A stretch of DNA of 60,112 nt, taken from assembly GCF_938030145.1 (NCBI RefSeq), contig NZ_CALHGM010000017.1, positions 1-60,112 on the forward strand, written 5' to 3'. Below the pieces are notes generated by a model, which worked only from the letters and a program-made list of their open reading frames with translations, made no database searches and had not been told where the DNA came from. The translations under genes were made by a program, and so were the position numbers. The stretch comes from an uncultured Campylobacter sp. (GTDB taxonomy: Bacteria > Campylobacterota > Campylobacteria > Campylobacterales > Campylobacteraceae). This document shows positions 8,988 to 18,152 of this stretch, piece by piece (within the stretch, counting starts at the first letter, position 1; every line of letters begins with the position of its first letter).

Positions 8988-9180
8988 CTTCTCCTCTTTT
9001 CATTCCTGCCAAACGGCAAGATTTTGATAATCGATGTGCAATTATATCAAAAACAGGAGTGATTCGGTTTGATTAAGCTCAATAGTCCCACTTTAAATTT
9101 TAATGCGCTAAAATTTAAAACGCCCTGCAGCGGTAAAATTTTATGCTAAAATGGAGAAAATTTCAATTCAAGGACATAAA

Positions 9181-10854
9181 ATGAGAAGCGACATCATCAA
9201 AAAAGGCTATACGCGCGCGCCGCACAGAAGCTTGCTAAGAGCGACGGGGCTAAAGGACGAGGACTTTGAAAAGCCCTTTATAGGCGTGGCAAATAGCTTC
9301 ATAGAGATCATTCCGGGGCATTTTTTTCTCAACAAATACTCCGAAATTTTAAAAGACGAGATCCGCAAAAACGGTTGCGTGCCATTTGAGTTTAACTGCA
9401 TCGGCGTGGACGACGGCATCGCTATGGGGCATGCCGGGATGCTTTATAGCTTGCCTAGCCGCGAGCTGATCGCAAATTCGATCGAAACGGTGATGAACGC
9501 GCATGCCCTGGACGCTCTGGTCTGCATGCCAAACTGCGATAAAATCGTGCCCGGCATGGTGATGGGCGCGCTTCGCGTGAACGTGCCGACGGTTTTTGTT
9601 AGCGGCGGCCCGATGAAAAAGGGCTACACTAAAAAAGGCGAGCCGATCGACCTATCCACGGCGTTTGAGGCGGTGGGTAAATTTGAAACCAAAGAGATCA
9701 GCGCCGAGGAGCTAAAAGAGATCGAGTGCAAAGCCTGTCCAAGCGGAGGCAGCTGCTCGGGGATGTTTACGGCAAACTCGATGAATACGCTGTGCGAAGC
9801 GATGGGTATCGCGCTAAAAGGCAACGGCACGGTGCCCGCGCTCACGCCTGAGCGCGAGGAGCTCATCAGGGAAGCGGGGCGACGAATTTGCCAAATCGCG
9901 CTGGATGAAAAATACAAAATCCGCAACATCGTGAACGAAAAATCGATCCAAAACGCCATAGTCGTCGATATGGCGATGGGCGGCAGCAGCAACACCGTGT
10001 TGCACATCCTAGCTATCGCGCGCGAAGCGGGGGTAAATTTACAGATCGCGGGGCTCAACGAGATCAGCCGCAAGATCGCTCACATCGCCAAAATCAGCCC
10101 GAGCTTACCAAATATCCACATGGAGGATATCGACCGCGCGGGCGGGCTAAGCGCCGTGATAAACGAAATTTCGCGCCGCGACAATGGGCTGCTAGACCTT
10201 GGCGCGCCGACGGTCACGGGCGAGAGCCTAGGCGAGCGCGTGGGTGCTAGCGTCATAAAAGACGAAGAGGTCATCCATAAGGTCGAAAACGCCTATTCGG
10301 ACGTGGGCGGACTGGCGATTTTGTTTGGAAATTTAGCCGAACAAGGCTGCGTCATCAAGACCGCGGGCATCATAGGCGAGCGTAAATTTAGCGGCAAGGC
10401 CGTGTGCTTTAACAGCCAAGACGAGGCGATAGAGGGCATCTCAAAAGGCAAAGTCGGCAAAGGCGACGTGGTCGTCATCCGCTACGAAGGGCCGCGCGGA
10501 GGCCCGGGTATGCAGGAGATGCTAAGCCCGACTTCGCTCATCATGGGGCGCGGACTGGGCGCGGACGTAGCTCTCATCACGGACGGGCGTTTTAGCGGTG
10601 CGACGAGAGGGCTAAGCGTCGGGCACGTGAGCCCGGAGGCTGCCGAGGGCGGCATGATCGGACTGCTACAAGACGGCGACATCATCGATATCGACGTGGA
10701 TACGTACGCGATCAACGTGCGTCTAAGCGAAGCCGAGATCGCAGAGCGCAGGGCTAAATTTAAGCCGGTTGAAAAATCGCTGCCGTACCGCTGGCTGCGA
10801 ATGTATCGCAAACTGGTAACGAACGCTAGCAACGGAGCGATTTTGGAGGCGTAG
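9181..10854 (+). CDS. ilvD: Dihydroxy-acid dehydratase
   Basis: IlvD dehydrates dihydroxy acids to the 2-keto acids that become isoleucine and valine. The iron-sulfur ligands are in CMPNCDK and in CPSGGSCSGMFTANSMN, and the C-terminal half holds GRFSGATRG. I place the start at MRSDIIKKGYTRAPHR (557 residues, the family length), preceded by AAGGA. An upstream in-frame ATG at 9151 would add ten residues that are not part of the family. It stands alone, and leuC lies about 2 kb away on the other strand. Identity is secure. Confidence 0.96.
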   Translation: MRSDIIKKGYTRAPHRSLLRATGLKDEDFEKPFIGVANSFIEIIPGHFFLNKYSEILKDEIRKNGCVPFEFNCIGVDDGIAMGHAGMLYSLPSRELIANSIETVMNAHALDALVCMPNCDKIVPGMVMGALRVNVPTVFVSGGPMKKGYTKKGEPIDLSTAFEAVGKFETKEISAEELKEIECKACPSGGSCSGMFTANSMNTLCEAMGIALKGNGTVPALTPEREELIREAGRRICQIALDEKYKIRNIVNEKSIQNAIVVDMAMGGSSNTVLHILAIAREAGVNLQIAGLNEISRKIAHIAKISPSLPNIHMEDIDRAGGLSAVINEISRRDNGLLDLGAPTVTGESLGERVGASVIKDEEVIHKVENAYSDVGGLAILFGNLAEQGCVIKTAGIIGERKFSGKAVCFNSQDEAIEGISKGKVGKGDVVVIRYEGPRGGPGMQEMLSPTSLIMGRGLGADVALITDGRFSGATRGLSVGHVSPEAAEGGMIGLLQDGDIIDIDVDTYAINVRLSEAEIAERRAKFKPVEKSLPYRWLRMYRKLVTNASNGAILEA

Positions 10855-10900
10855 AATTTAAAATCGGTAGGTATCGTAGTTTTAAAAATTTAAATAAGGA

Positions 10901-12655
10901 ATGATTTTTTTGTCTGAGAGAAATTTTACCTATAAGGATTTAGAGCAAGTAGAGACTGAAATAGAAAATATACATGAGGCGCTTGCTAATGTCTATAATA
11001 ATAAGTCATGTATTTGGAAAATTAGTAGAACTCTTGACAAATTAAAAAATTCAAATTTTTCTAGTACGGAAAAATATATAATAGCTATATTTAAATCTGA
11101 ATATGCCAAGCGCATGAATAGAACCGATGAAGCCATCAATTTTCTACAAAAATTTATAAAACAAGATGATTTTAAAATTTTATCTGATACGACCCGCGGT
11201 CTTATTAATGAAATAGAACAATATTTGTTGGTTTTGAAGCAAGATAATATTTACTCAGCCAGTAGAACTGCATTTAGAACCACTATCATAAGGTATATTA
11301 AATCGATTAAAATATTAAAAGAAGAGAAAGAAATTATCGAAAGGTACATAAAAAGTAGAAATGTAAAGGAACAAAAAAATCTGAATTATGAATTTTTTGA
11401 AAAAGAGAATGTATTGTATGCTGTTTATAACAATCTTAGCAATATACTTGAAGATGTAAGCATTATGCAATCATATATAAGACATATGAAAAATTCTATG
11501 TATTTTAATTTTCTTAATTTGTTTTCTATTGCTGCGAGACATACAGTTTTATTATTTTGGATGGTTGTTTTTATTGGAGGGGTATTTTGTTTGCCTTACT
11601 TTTTTAAAATTGGAATACCACCGCAGATTAATGTTAATGAAATAATTCCGTTATTGCTTTTTATTGGTATTTTAGGATTAGCGTATGTTGTTACGGTAGG
11701 TTTACTTTCTTTTATAGGTAGCTATTTTATTTTTAATGTCAAAACTAATGAAAAATGGATAAATAGATATTTTATAATTACACAAATTTACTTATTTGCA
11801 ATTCTTACTATTCCATTTCTATATGAAATTAAATTTTTTAGTAAATATTTAAATCTTATACTTAATAATTTCGGCACTATTCTAGTTGTTTATTTTATAG
11901 CATCTATATCATATTTTATTTTATCTATGTTTAAAACCGGAAAATTTAAAGATGATGTAAATTTATTTATATTTTTACATCCTCTTTTTGACTTTCTTCT
12001 CATAGTAATAGTTTATTTTGGATATAAAGATATAGTACTACCAGTATTTTTGTGTTTTTTTCTAATTATTCTTGTTACTAGAATAGCTGCTTTTTCAAAA
12101 TACTTTGATTATAAAACAGTTTTTTGGCTTTCTTTCTTTATTGGGTTAGGTCCAATTTATCTTTTAAGTCCCGATTTTGTAAGAATGATCAAGCTTGCGA
12201 ACTATAAAGCCAATTTCATAGTAAAAAATGAATTTATCGAAAGCGAGAAATTGGATAAAATCCCGCTATGTTTTCAAGACTATAATGATACTTGCAAAAA
12301 TTTAAAATTAAGTGATGATAATAAAACAGCAATAAATAGCCTCATAGTAAAGGTCAAATTTGATGAGCAATATTTTTTTAAAGCCCAAGTACCAAAAGAT
12401 GAATTTAATATAACAAAAGAGCGCGTCATACGCTATCAAGATGAAAATTTTACTGATATTTCACAGAAAATGTTTAAAATTTTTAAAGTAAAAGAATGCA
12501 AGTATAACTCTACTGCTTCTTGCTATATCCATAATGACAAGGAGGGTAACATAACCATAAAGCATTATCATAAAGATATGGAAAATATTATACAAGATGA
12601 AAATGGTAAATATTTTATAGAGTTTCCGGTAAGAAAAGAAAATATATTAAATTGA
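10901..12655 (+). CDS. AT-rich orphan multi-pass membrane protein of unknown function
   Basis: I do not recognise this 584-residue protein. Residues 1-200 are charged and helical, with coiled-coil or repeat-helix character (many E, K, N and I). Residues about 205-435 contain roughly seven or eight hydrophobic helices. Residues 440-584 are hydrophilic, probably periplasmic, with two close cysteine pairs (C at LCFQDYNDTC and at ECKYNSTASC) that could form disulfides. Base composition is far more AT-rich than the flanking ilvD and leuC, and codons end in A/T, so it was probably acquired. AAGGA just before the ATG supports the start. No mobile element is seen beside it, and neighbouring genes give no hint of function. 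Confidence 0.8.
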   Translation: MIFLSERNFTYKDLEQVETEIENIHEALANVYNNKSCIWKISRTLDKLKNSNFSSTEKYIIAIFKSEYAKRMNRTDEAINFLQKFIKQDDFKILSDTTRGLINEIEQYLLVLKQDNIYSASRTAFRTTIIRYIKSIKILKEEKEIIERYIKSRNVKEQKNLNYEFFEKENVLYAVYNNLSNILEDVSIMQSYIRHMKNSMYFNFLNLFSIAARHTVLLFWMVVFIGGVFCLPYFFKIGIPPQINVNEIIPLLLFIGILGLAYVVTVGLLSFIGSYFIFNVKTNEKWINRYFIITQIYLFAILTIPFLYEIKFFSKYLNLILNNFGTILVVYFIASISYFILSMFKTGKFKDDVNLFIFLHPLFDFLLIVIVYFGYKDIVLPVFLCFFLIILVTRIAAFSKYFDYKTVFWLSFFIGLGPIYLLSPDFVRMIKLANYKANFIVKNEFIESEKLDKIPLCFQDYNDTCKNLKLSDDNKTAINSLIVKVKFDEQYFFKAQVPKDEFNITKERVIRYQDENFTDISQKMFKIFKVKECKYNSTASCYIHNDKEGNITIKHYHKDMENIIQDENGKYFIEFPVRKENILN

Positions 12656-12856
12656 GCGTTATCTTGCCTAAAACAAGGTACATTATCCAAATTTATAGTG
12701 ATTTGGCTACAAAATTTCTGAAATAATCTAACAGCTATCTTAAATGTATGGACGCTTTAAATTTTACGATAAACACAAAATGAGCAGATCCGCAGATTTT
12801 TCAAACCGCGCAAAGCGGAGGATTTGTCTTACGCGGCTAAATTTAAATTTTAAAAC
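12656..12856. other. Short gap after the AT-rich orphan
   Basis: The AT-rich character continues for about 100 bp and then returns to the GC-rich background with leuC. There is an open frame on the plus strand from about 12744, but it runs antisense through leuC and is not credible. No terminator hairpin with a T-run is evident. Confidence 0.4.
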
Positions 12857-14122
12857 CTACAAATCCCGCGGATCGGCGATCTTGCCTGCGACGGCGCTAG
12901 CTGCGGCGACGGCGGAGTTTGCTAGATACACTTCGCTCGTTCTATCGCCCATACGACCGACGAAATTTCGATTAGTCGTGCTTACGCAGCGCTCGCCCAC
13001 GCCTAAAATTCCCATATATCCGCCCAGGCACGCGCCGCAGGTCGGGTTGCTCACGACTGCGCCCGCTTCTACGAAAATATCCCACAGCCCCTCTTTTTGC
13101 GCGGCCAGAGCGATCTTTTGCGTCGCAGGCGTGATTATGAGGCGGGTTTTGCGCGCGACCTTGCGACCTTTTAAAATTTGCGCGGCAATCCGCAGATCGG
13201 AGAGCCTGCCGTTGGTGCAGCTGCCGATGAAGACCTGATCGACGGCAATGTCGTCGCGCACCGCATCGCGCACACTCTTGCCGTTGCTAGGTAGGAACGG
13301 ATACGCGATCACCGGATCAAGCTTGCTCACGTCGATCTGCAAAATTTGCTCATAGTTCGCGCCCTCGTCGGAGTAGTGAAATTTCGGCTCGGCGCGCAAA
13401 TTTTTATCTGCCAAAAATTCCTTCGTGATCTCATCGACCGCGACGATACCGCTCTTGCCGCCCGCTTCGATCGCCATATTGCAAAGCGAAAATCTGCTAT
13501 CCATATCCAAATGCTCCAGCGCGTCGCCGCAGAACTCCAGCGCCTTATAGCGCGCGCCATCCACGCCGATGAGGCGGATCACCTCTAAAATCAGATCTTT
13601 ACCGTATATGTGCGGCGCGGGCTTGCCGCGAAAGATCACTTTGATCGTAGGAGGTACTTTGAACCAATTCTTGCCCGTTATCATCGCAAAAGCAAGATCC
13701 GTGCTGCCCATACCGGTTGCAAAAGCCCCCAGCGCGCCGTGGGTACAGGTGTGGCTGTCCGCGCCGATGATGACGTCGCCGGGTACCACGAGCCCTTTTT
13801 CAGGCATCAGCGCGTGCTCGATACCCATATCCTTTTCGTCGAAATAGTTTTTCAAATCGTGCTTGTAAGCAAACTCGCGCGAAATTTTAGCTTGGTTTGC
13901 GCTTAAAATATCCTTCGTAGGGATGTAGTGATCCATCACGATCGCAAAGCCGTCCGGGTTGGCGAGCTTTTTTGCGCCGCTAAGCTCGAACTGCTTGATC
14001 GAAATCGGCGTCGTGATGTCGTTGCCGATGACCATATCGATGGCGCTTTCGATGATCTGTCCCGCAAAAACCGTCTCGCCCACGTGCTCGCTAAAAATTT
14101 TCTCCGTGATCGTCTGCCTCAT
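12857..14122 (-). CDS. leuC: 3-isopropylmalate dehydratase, large subunit
   Basis: LeuC with LeuD isomerises isopropylmalate in leucine synthesis. The aconitase-type 4Fe-4S ligands are visible in FIGSCTNGR and in NPTCGACLGG, with the substrate loop around ADSHTCTHGALGAFATGMG. The 421 residues are the usual length of the short archaeal/epsilon-type LeuC. The start has AAGGAG upstream (minus strand). leuD is not in this window beside it, so the small subunit must be elsewhere. Homoaconitase is a possible alternative for this short type, but the bacterial context favours LeuC. Confidence 0.92.
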   Translation of the reverse strand: MRQTITEKIFSEHVGETVFAGQIIESAIDMVIGNDITTPISIKQFELSGAKKLANPDGFAIVMDHYIPTKDILSANQAKISREFAYKHDLKNYFDEKDMGIEHALMPEKGLVVPGDVIIGADSHTCTHGALGAFATGMGSTDLAFAMITGKNWFKVPPTIKVIFRGKPAPHIYGKDLILEVIRLIGVDGARYKALEFCGDALEHLDMDSRFSLCNMAIEAGGKSGIVAVDEITKEFLADKNLRAEPKFHYSDEGANYEQILQIDVSKLDPVIAYPFLPSNGKSVRDAVRDDIAVDQVFIGSCTNGRLSDLRIAAQILKGRKVARKTRLIITPATQKIALAAQKEGLWDIFVEAGAVVSNPTCGACLGGYMGILGVGERCVSTTNRNFVGRMGDRTSEVYLANSAVAAASAVAGKIADPRDL

Positions 14123-14192
14123 AAAATCTCCTTCGTGTCGGTTAAATTTGCGCGATTTTAGCTAAAAAATCATAAATTTTTGCAATTTTATG

Positions 14193-14198
14193 TATAAT
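14193..14198 (+). promoter_or_regulatory. Probable -10 box before the nitroreductase
   Basis: TATAAT preceded by TG (extended -10) lies 22 bp before the nitroreductase ATG, in the 97 bp space shared with the divergent leuC gene. AAGGAG follows at about 14207. Confidence 0.6.
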
Positions 14199-14219
14199 TG
14201 AGCCGCAAGGAGCGAGACG

Positions 14220-14744
14220 ATGGAAATTTTAGATATTTTTGCGAACCGCAGAAGCGTAAGAAAATATACGGATGCGCCGCTTGAGGACGAGGCGCTAGAT
14301 AAAATTTTAAAAGCGGGTCTGCTTGCGCCCTCAGGTCACGCGCTGCGCCCGTGGGAGTTCATCCTCGTGCGCGACAAACGGATGCTTGAGCGGCTAAGCG
14401 CATGCCGCGAAAGCGGAGCGGATATGCTAAAACAGGCCGCAGCCGCGATCGTCGTGATCGCAGATACGCAGAAGCAGGATGTCTGGATCGAGGACTGCTC
14501 GGTGGCGCTAGGCTACATGCACCTTGCCGCAAGCGCGCTAAATCTCGGAAGCTGCTGGGTGCAGGTAAGATTGCGCGCCGCCGCGGACGGACGCAGCTGC
14601 GAGGAGTTTTTGCGCGAGGCGCTGGGCTTTCCGCCAAATTTCAAAGCAGAAGCGATACTGGCCCTCGGCGTGCTGCAACAGCATCCGAGCCCGCACGATC
14701 TGCAGAAGCTAAATTTAAGCAAAATCCACAAAGAGAAATTTTAA
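14220..14744 (+). CDS. Nitroreductase-family flavoprotein
   Basis: A 174-residue FMN-dependent oxidoreductase of the compact nitroreductase type. The N-terminal RRSVRKYTDAPLEDEALDKIL and LLAPSGHALRPWEFILV segments hold the FMN phosphate-binding residues, and the C-terminal AEAILALG segment is the usual last strand. Such enzymes reduce nitro-compounds, quinones or flavins with NAD(P)H, and the physiological substrate is unknown. The start has AAGGAG and an extended -10 upstream. It is followed 5 bp later by rqcH on the same strand. Confidence 0.9.
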   Translation: MEILDIFANRRSVRKYTDAPLEDEALDKILKAGLLAPSGHALRPWEFILVRDKRMLERLSACRESGADMLKQAAAAIVVIADTQKQDVWIEDCSVALGYMHLAASALNLGSCWVQVRLRAAADGRSCEEFLREALGFPPNFKAEAILALGVLQQHPSPHDLQKLNLSKIHKEKF

Positions 14745-14749
14745 CGCGT

Positions 14750-16072
14750 ATGAAGTATCAAAACTTAATTCAAATTTGCGAGTATCTACGCGCCAAACGC
14801 TTCCTTTCACACATTAAACGCGTAGGAGATAACCTTTTTAAAGTCTGTTTTGACGGCAACGAGACGCTGTTTTTCGATATGAATAAATCAGGCTGCAATA
14901 TCCACGAAAATGACGCTTTTACCGAAGGTAAGGTTTACGCGGCGCCCTTTGACGTGCTACTTGCCAAGCGCTTCGTAAAATCGCGCATCACTTCCGTTAG
15001 CGTGCCAGAAAATAATAGAATTCTATGCCTTAGCGTGAGCCAAAACGCAAGCTACAAAACCCAAAGCTCAAATATCTACTTCGAATTTACCGGGCGATTT
15101 ACCAACGTAATAATCACCGATGAAAACGATGTGATTTTAGAGGCACTGCGGCACTTCGAAACGGAATTTAGGCAGATCAAGGTAGGAAGAAAACTCCGCC
15201 ACCTACCGCCTGCAAATATTAAAGAAGCCCCCGTGCCAAAAATTTCGGACTTTAGAGCATTTTTTCGCGCGGAATTTAACGCGCTAAATGCGGATCGCTT
15301 AAACTCGCTCAAATCCGCAAAAATCACGACGCTAAATAAAAAGCTAGAATCGGTGCGCGAAGCTCTAATCTCTTTGCAAAGCAGCGCCGAACTACTGCGA
15401 AGCGCCGAGCTTTTAAGCGAAAAAGCTGCCTTGCTAAAAGAAAATATCTATAAAATTCCAACTAGCGCGCGAGAATTTACGCTGCAAAAAGAAGACGCCG
15501 AAGCGATAGAATTTAAGCTGCAAAAGCCTGCAAGCGCCGCTTTGGGCGAGCTTTACTCTGAGGCAAAGCGTATGCGCCAAAAGGCTGCTAATATCCATAT
15601 CGAAGAGCAAAATTTAAAGGAGAAACTCGCGTTTTACGAGAATTTAAAATCGCTCGTCCTTGCCGCACAGGATGCACACGAGATCGAAATTCTAATGCCT
15701 AAGCGCACGCAAACTAGGCAAAAAAGCAAGGAAAAAAATAGCGAATATGTAGCGAACTTTTATCTAGGAGATTTTAAAATCAGCGTCGGTAAAAACGAAA
15801 AAGGCAATGAGTTCTTACTAAAAAATAGCTCCAAATCCGACTATTGGTTTCATCTTAAGGACACTCCAAGCGCACACGTCATCGTAAAGACAAATAAGCA
15901 AAGTCTAAGCGAAGAGGTGGTCGAATTCGCCGCTAAAATTTGCGTGAGCTTCAGTGCAAGCGGCAGCGGAAAATATCTCGTCGATTACACCAAACGTCAA
16001 AATGTCAAAATCAACGAAGGTGCTTTCGTAAACTACGTAAATTTTAAAACAATCAGCGTTTTAAAGCCGTAA
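14750..16072 (+). CDS. rqcH: RqcH/NEMF-family (NFACT) ribosome quality-control protein
   Basis: This 440-residue protein belongs to the NFACT/fibronectin-binding-A-like family whose bacterial member RqcH binds split 50S subunits and adds alanine tails to stalled chains. It has an N-terminal NFACT-N domain (LIQICEYLRAKRFLSHI onward), a central coiled coil rich in charged helices (about residues 180-310) and a C-terminal NFACT-R domain with the motif DYWFHLKDTPSAHVIVK (about 360-385). The frame is open far upstream into the nitroreductase gene, but the ATG at 14750, five bases after that stop, is the family start. In C. jejuni the homologue also lies next to cdsA-dxr. Confidence 0.9.
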   Translation: MKYQNLIQICEYLRAKRFLSHIKRVGDNLFKVCFDGNETLFFDMNKSGCNIHENDAFTEGKVYAAPFDVLLAKRFVKSRITSVSVPENNRILCLSVSQNASYKTQSSNIYFEFTGRFTNVIITDENDVILEALRHFETEFRQIKVGRKLRHLPPANIKEAPVPKISDFRAFFRAEFNALNADRLNSLKSAKITTLNKKLESVREALISLQSSAELLRSAELLSEKAALLKENIYKIPTSAREFTLQKEDAEAIEFKLQKPASAALGELYSEAKRMRQKAANIHIEEQNLKEKLAFYENLKSLVLAAQDAHEIEILMPKRTQTRQKSKEKNSEYVANFYLGDFKISVGKNEKGNEFLLKNSSKSDYWFHLKDTPSAHVIVKTNKQSLSEEVVEFAAKICVSFSASGSGKYLVDYTKRQNVKINEGAFVNYVNFKTISVLKP

Positions 16073-16121
16073 TAAGCGAGCTTGCAGTATAATTATTCAA
16101 AATAAATTCCAAGGAAATTCT

Positions 16122-16886
16122 ATGAAGCAAAGAATAATCACGGCAAGCATTTTACTCGCCGTATTTTTAGCTCTAATTCTAATAAACGCCAGGTGGCTAA
16201 ATTTCGCCGTATTTGCTCTGATACTCGTGCTTGCGTTTTTTGAAAGCCTCAAATTATGGGGTCTAGAGGAAACTAGCAAAAAGTGGCTCGCGCTAGCGAT
16301 CGCGTTTTTTGCGCTGCTACCATTTACGCAGACCGATGAGCCTTTCGTCTCAGCGCTAAAAGTTAGCATCCTGATGATCCTATGCGTCGCCTCTGTCGTA
16401 GCCTTTACCAAAGGCCCTAGCCTAAAGATCACCCTTCCTTTCATCTATCCCGTTGCGCCGATATTTTTTATGTGGGCGGCTTACGATGATTTCGGGGAAG
16501 TTTTTCACTTCGTTTGGCTGATCTTTATTATCGTAGCTAGCGATAGCGGCGCATATTTTATCGGAAGAGCTTTTGGCAAAACTCCGCTAAGCGCTAGCTC
16601 GCCGAATAAAACCGTAGAAGGCGTACTAGGTGGTCTTGCGCTCGCGCTTATCGTTAGCCTCATTTATGCGCGCATCTTTACCAATATGCCGCCGCTTGAA
16701 ATTTTAGGCAAAACCATCATCATAGCAATTTTTGGCGTGTTTGGCGATCTGTTTGAAAGCTACCTAAAACGCGCGGCGGGTCTTAAAGATAGCGGCGCGC
16801 TCTTTCCCGGACACGGCGGGATCTTAGACCGCATCGACGGCTATATGTTCGGCGCAATCGCGATGGCGATAGTCTACTCATGGTAG
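16122..16886 (+). CDS. cdsA: Phosphatidate cytidylyltransferase
   Basis: CdsA makes CDP-diacylglycerol, the precursor of membrane phospholipids. The 254 residues form about seven or eight membrane helices. The family signature near the C-terminus is clear: LKDSGALFPGHGGILDRIDG followed by YMFGA. SDSGAYFIGRAFGKTP is the conserved central loop. An AAGGAAA ribosome site precedes the ATG. The stop overlaps the dxr start by 7 bp, so the two are coupled. Confidence 0.95.
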   Translation: MKQRIITASILLAVFLALILINARWLNFAVFALILVLAFFESLKLWGLEETSKKWLALAIAFFALLPFTQTDEPFVSALKVSILMILCVASVVAFTKGPSLKITLPFIYPVAPIFFMWAAYDDFGEVFHFVWLIFIIVASDSGAYFIGRAFGKTPLSASSPNKTVEGVLGGLALALIVSLIYARIFTNMPPLEILGKTIIIAIFGVFGDLFESYLKRAAGLKDSGALFPGHGGILDRIDGYMFGAIAMAIVYSW

Positions 16887-17965
16887 TTTTAGGCTCCACT
16901 GGCTCTATCGGCACAAACACCCTAGACGTAGCCGCGCGCAGCGGCAGTATGATCGAAGCGCTTAGCTGCGGGCGTAATATCAAGCTTTTAAACGAACAGA
17001 TCGCAAAATTTCATCCTCGTCTCGTCTGTATCGCGGACGCGCAGCAAAAAAGCGAGGTAGATCACGAGCGCGTATTTTGCGGCGCGGATGGAATTTTGCA
17101 GATGCTTGCGGAGTGCAAAAGCACGACCGTGGTAAACGCTCTTGTAGGCTTTGCGGGCATGATGCCTAGCCTAAAAACCCAAGAGCTCGGCAAAAAGCTC
17201 TGTCTAGCTAACAAAGAAAGCCTGGTCGTCGGCGGGAAATTTCTGCAAACGGATAAAATTTACCCGATCGACAGCGAGCATTTCGGACTGAAATTTTTAC
17301 TTAGCAATGCCAAAATCCCCGTTTCGCGCCTAATCATCACGGCTAGCGGCGGCGCGTTTTACGACGTGCCGCTAACGCAGCTGGGCTCGCTCACGCCGCA
17401 AAATGCCCTCAATCACCCCAACTGGAAGATGGGCGCAAAGATCACGATCGACAGCGCCACGATGGCGAATAAGCTCTTTGAGGTGATCGAGGCGTTTTGG
17501 CTCTACGGCACGCGCGAGATCGATGCGCTCATCGAGCGCACCTCGCAGATCCACGCGCTGGTCGAATTCGCAGACGGCTCTACGACGGCGCACATTAGCA
17601 GAGCCGATATGCGCCTAGCCATCGCACACGCGATGTTTAGCGGCGACGTACGGGAGCAGATCACCGCACCCGTGGATCTGTGCGCTCTGCGACCTATAGA
17701 ATTTAAACCGATCGACGAGATGAAATTTCAAATCTTTACCATCAAAGACGCGCTGTTAGCAAACCCCGATCTAGGCGTCGTCATCAACGCCGCAAACGAA
17801 GCGGGCGTAAATGCGTTTTTGCAGCAGCGCTGCCGCTTCACCGACATTGCGCGCGTCGTGCTGAAGTGCGCGGAAAAATTTAACTCGCCTAGCGTGACGG
17901 ACGCGGACGCGCTTGTAGCGGTGGACGCGAGCGTGCGAGCGTATGCAAACGAACTACTGAAATAA
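16880..17965 (+). CDS. dxr: 1-deoxy-D-xylulose 5-phosphate reductoisomerase
   Basis: Dxr (IspC) converts DXP to MEP, the first committed step of the non-mevalonate isoprenoid pathway. The N-terminal NADPH loop GSTGSIGTNTLD starts at residue 4, and ANKESLVVGG, DSEHFGL and TASGGAFYD give the metal and substrate site. SATMANKLFEVIEA is the conserved central helix. The 361 residues are slightly shorter than E. coli Dxr (398), as in other Campylobacter. It overlaps cdsA by 7 bp. Confidence 0.95.
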   Translation: MVVLGSTGSIGTNTLDVAARSGSMIEALSCGRNIKLLNEQIAKFHPRLVCIADAQQKSEVDHERVFCGADGILQMLAECKSTTVVNALVGFAGMMPSLKTQELGKKLCLANKESLVVGGKFLQTDKIYPIDSEHFGLKFLLSNAKIPVSRLIITASGGAFYDVPLTQLGSLTPQNALNHPNWKMGAKITIDSATMANKLFEVIEAFWLYGTREIDALIERTSQIHALVEFADGSTTAHISRADMRLAIAHAMFSGDVREQITAPVDLCALRPIEFKPIDEMKFQIFTIKDALLANPDLGVVINAANEAGVNAFLQQRCRFTDIARVVLKCAEKFNSPSVTDADALVAVDASVRAYANELLK

Positions 17966-18152
17966 GTTTTTTTAATCACGGAATTTATGCTGCAAGTTAA
18001 GCTTGGCGGCAAATTTCACTGCGCGCGGCTCGCGCAAGCAGCCGTAAAATTTAGCGGCATATAAACAGCGTGCGCCTATTGCGCCGTATCGGGCGCAGAT
18101 TTACGCTGTGCCGCAAGGTTGCGCCATTAAATTTAATAAATAGAGGTTGGGC

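Noticed and set aside
12744..13238. Plus-strand frame of 164 codons antisense to leuC
   Set aside because: It overlaps the certain leuC gene, has no ribosome site or recognised domain, and looks like GC-skew-driven open DNA.
14402..14749. Long plus-strand frame upstream of rqcH overlapping the nitroreductase
   Set aside because: It is just the rqcH frame left open through the GC-rich nitroreductase gene; the family start is at 14750.
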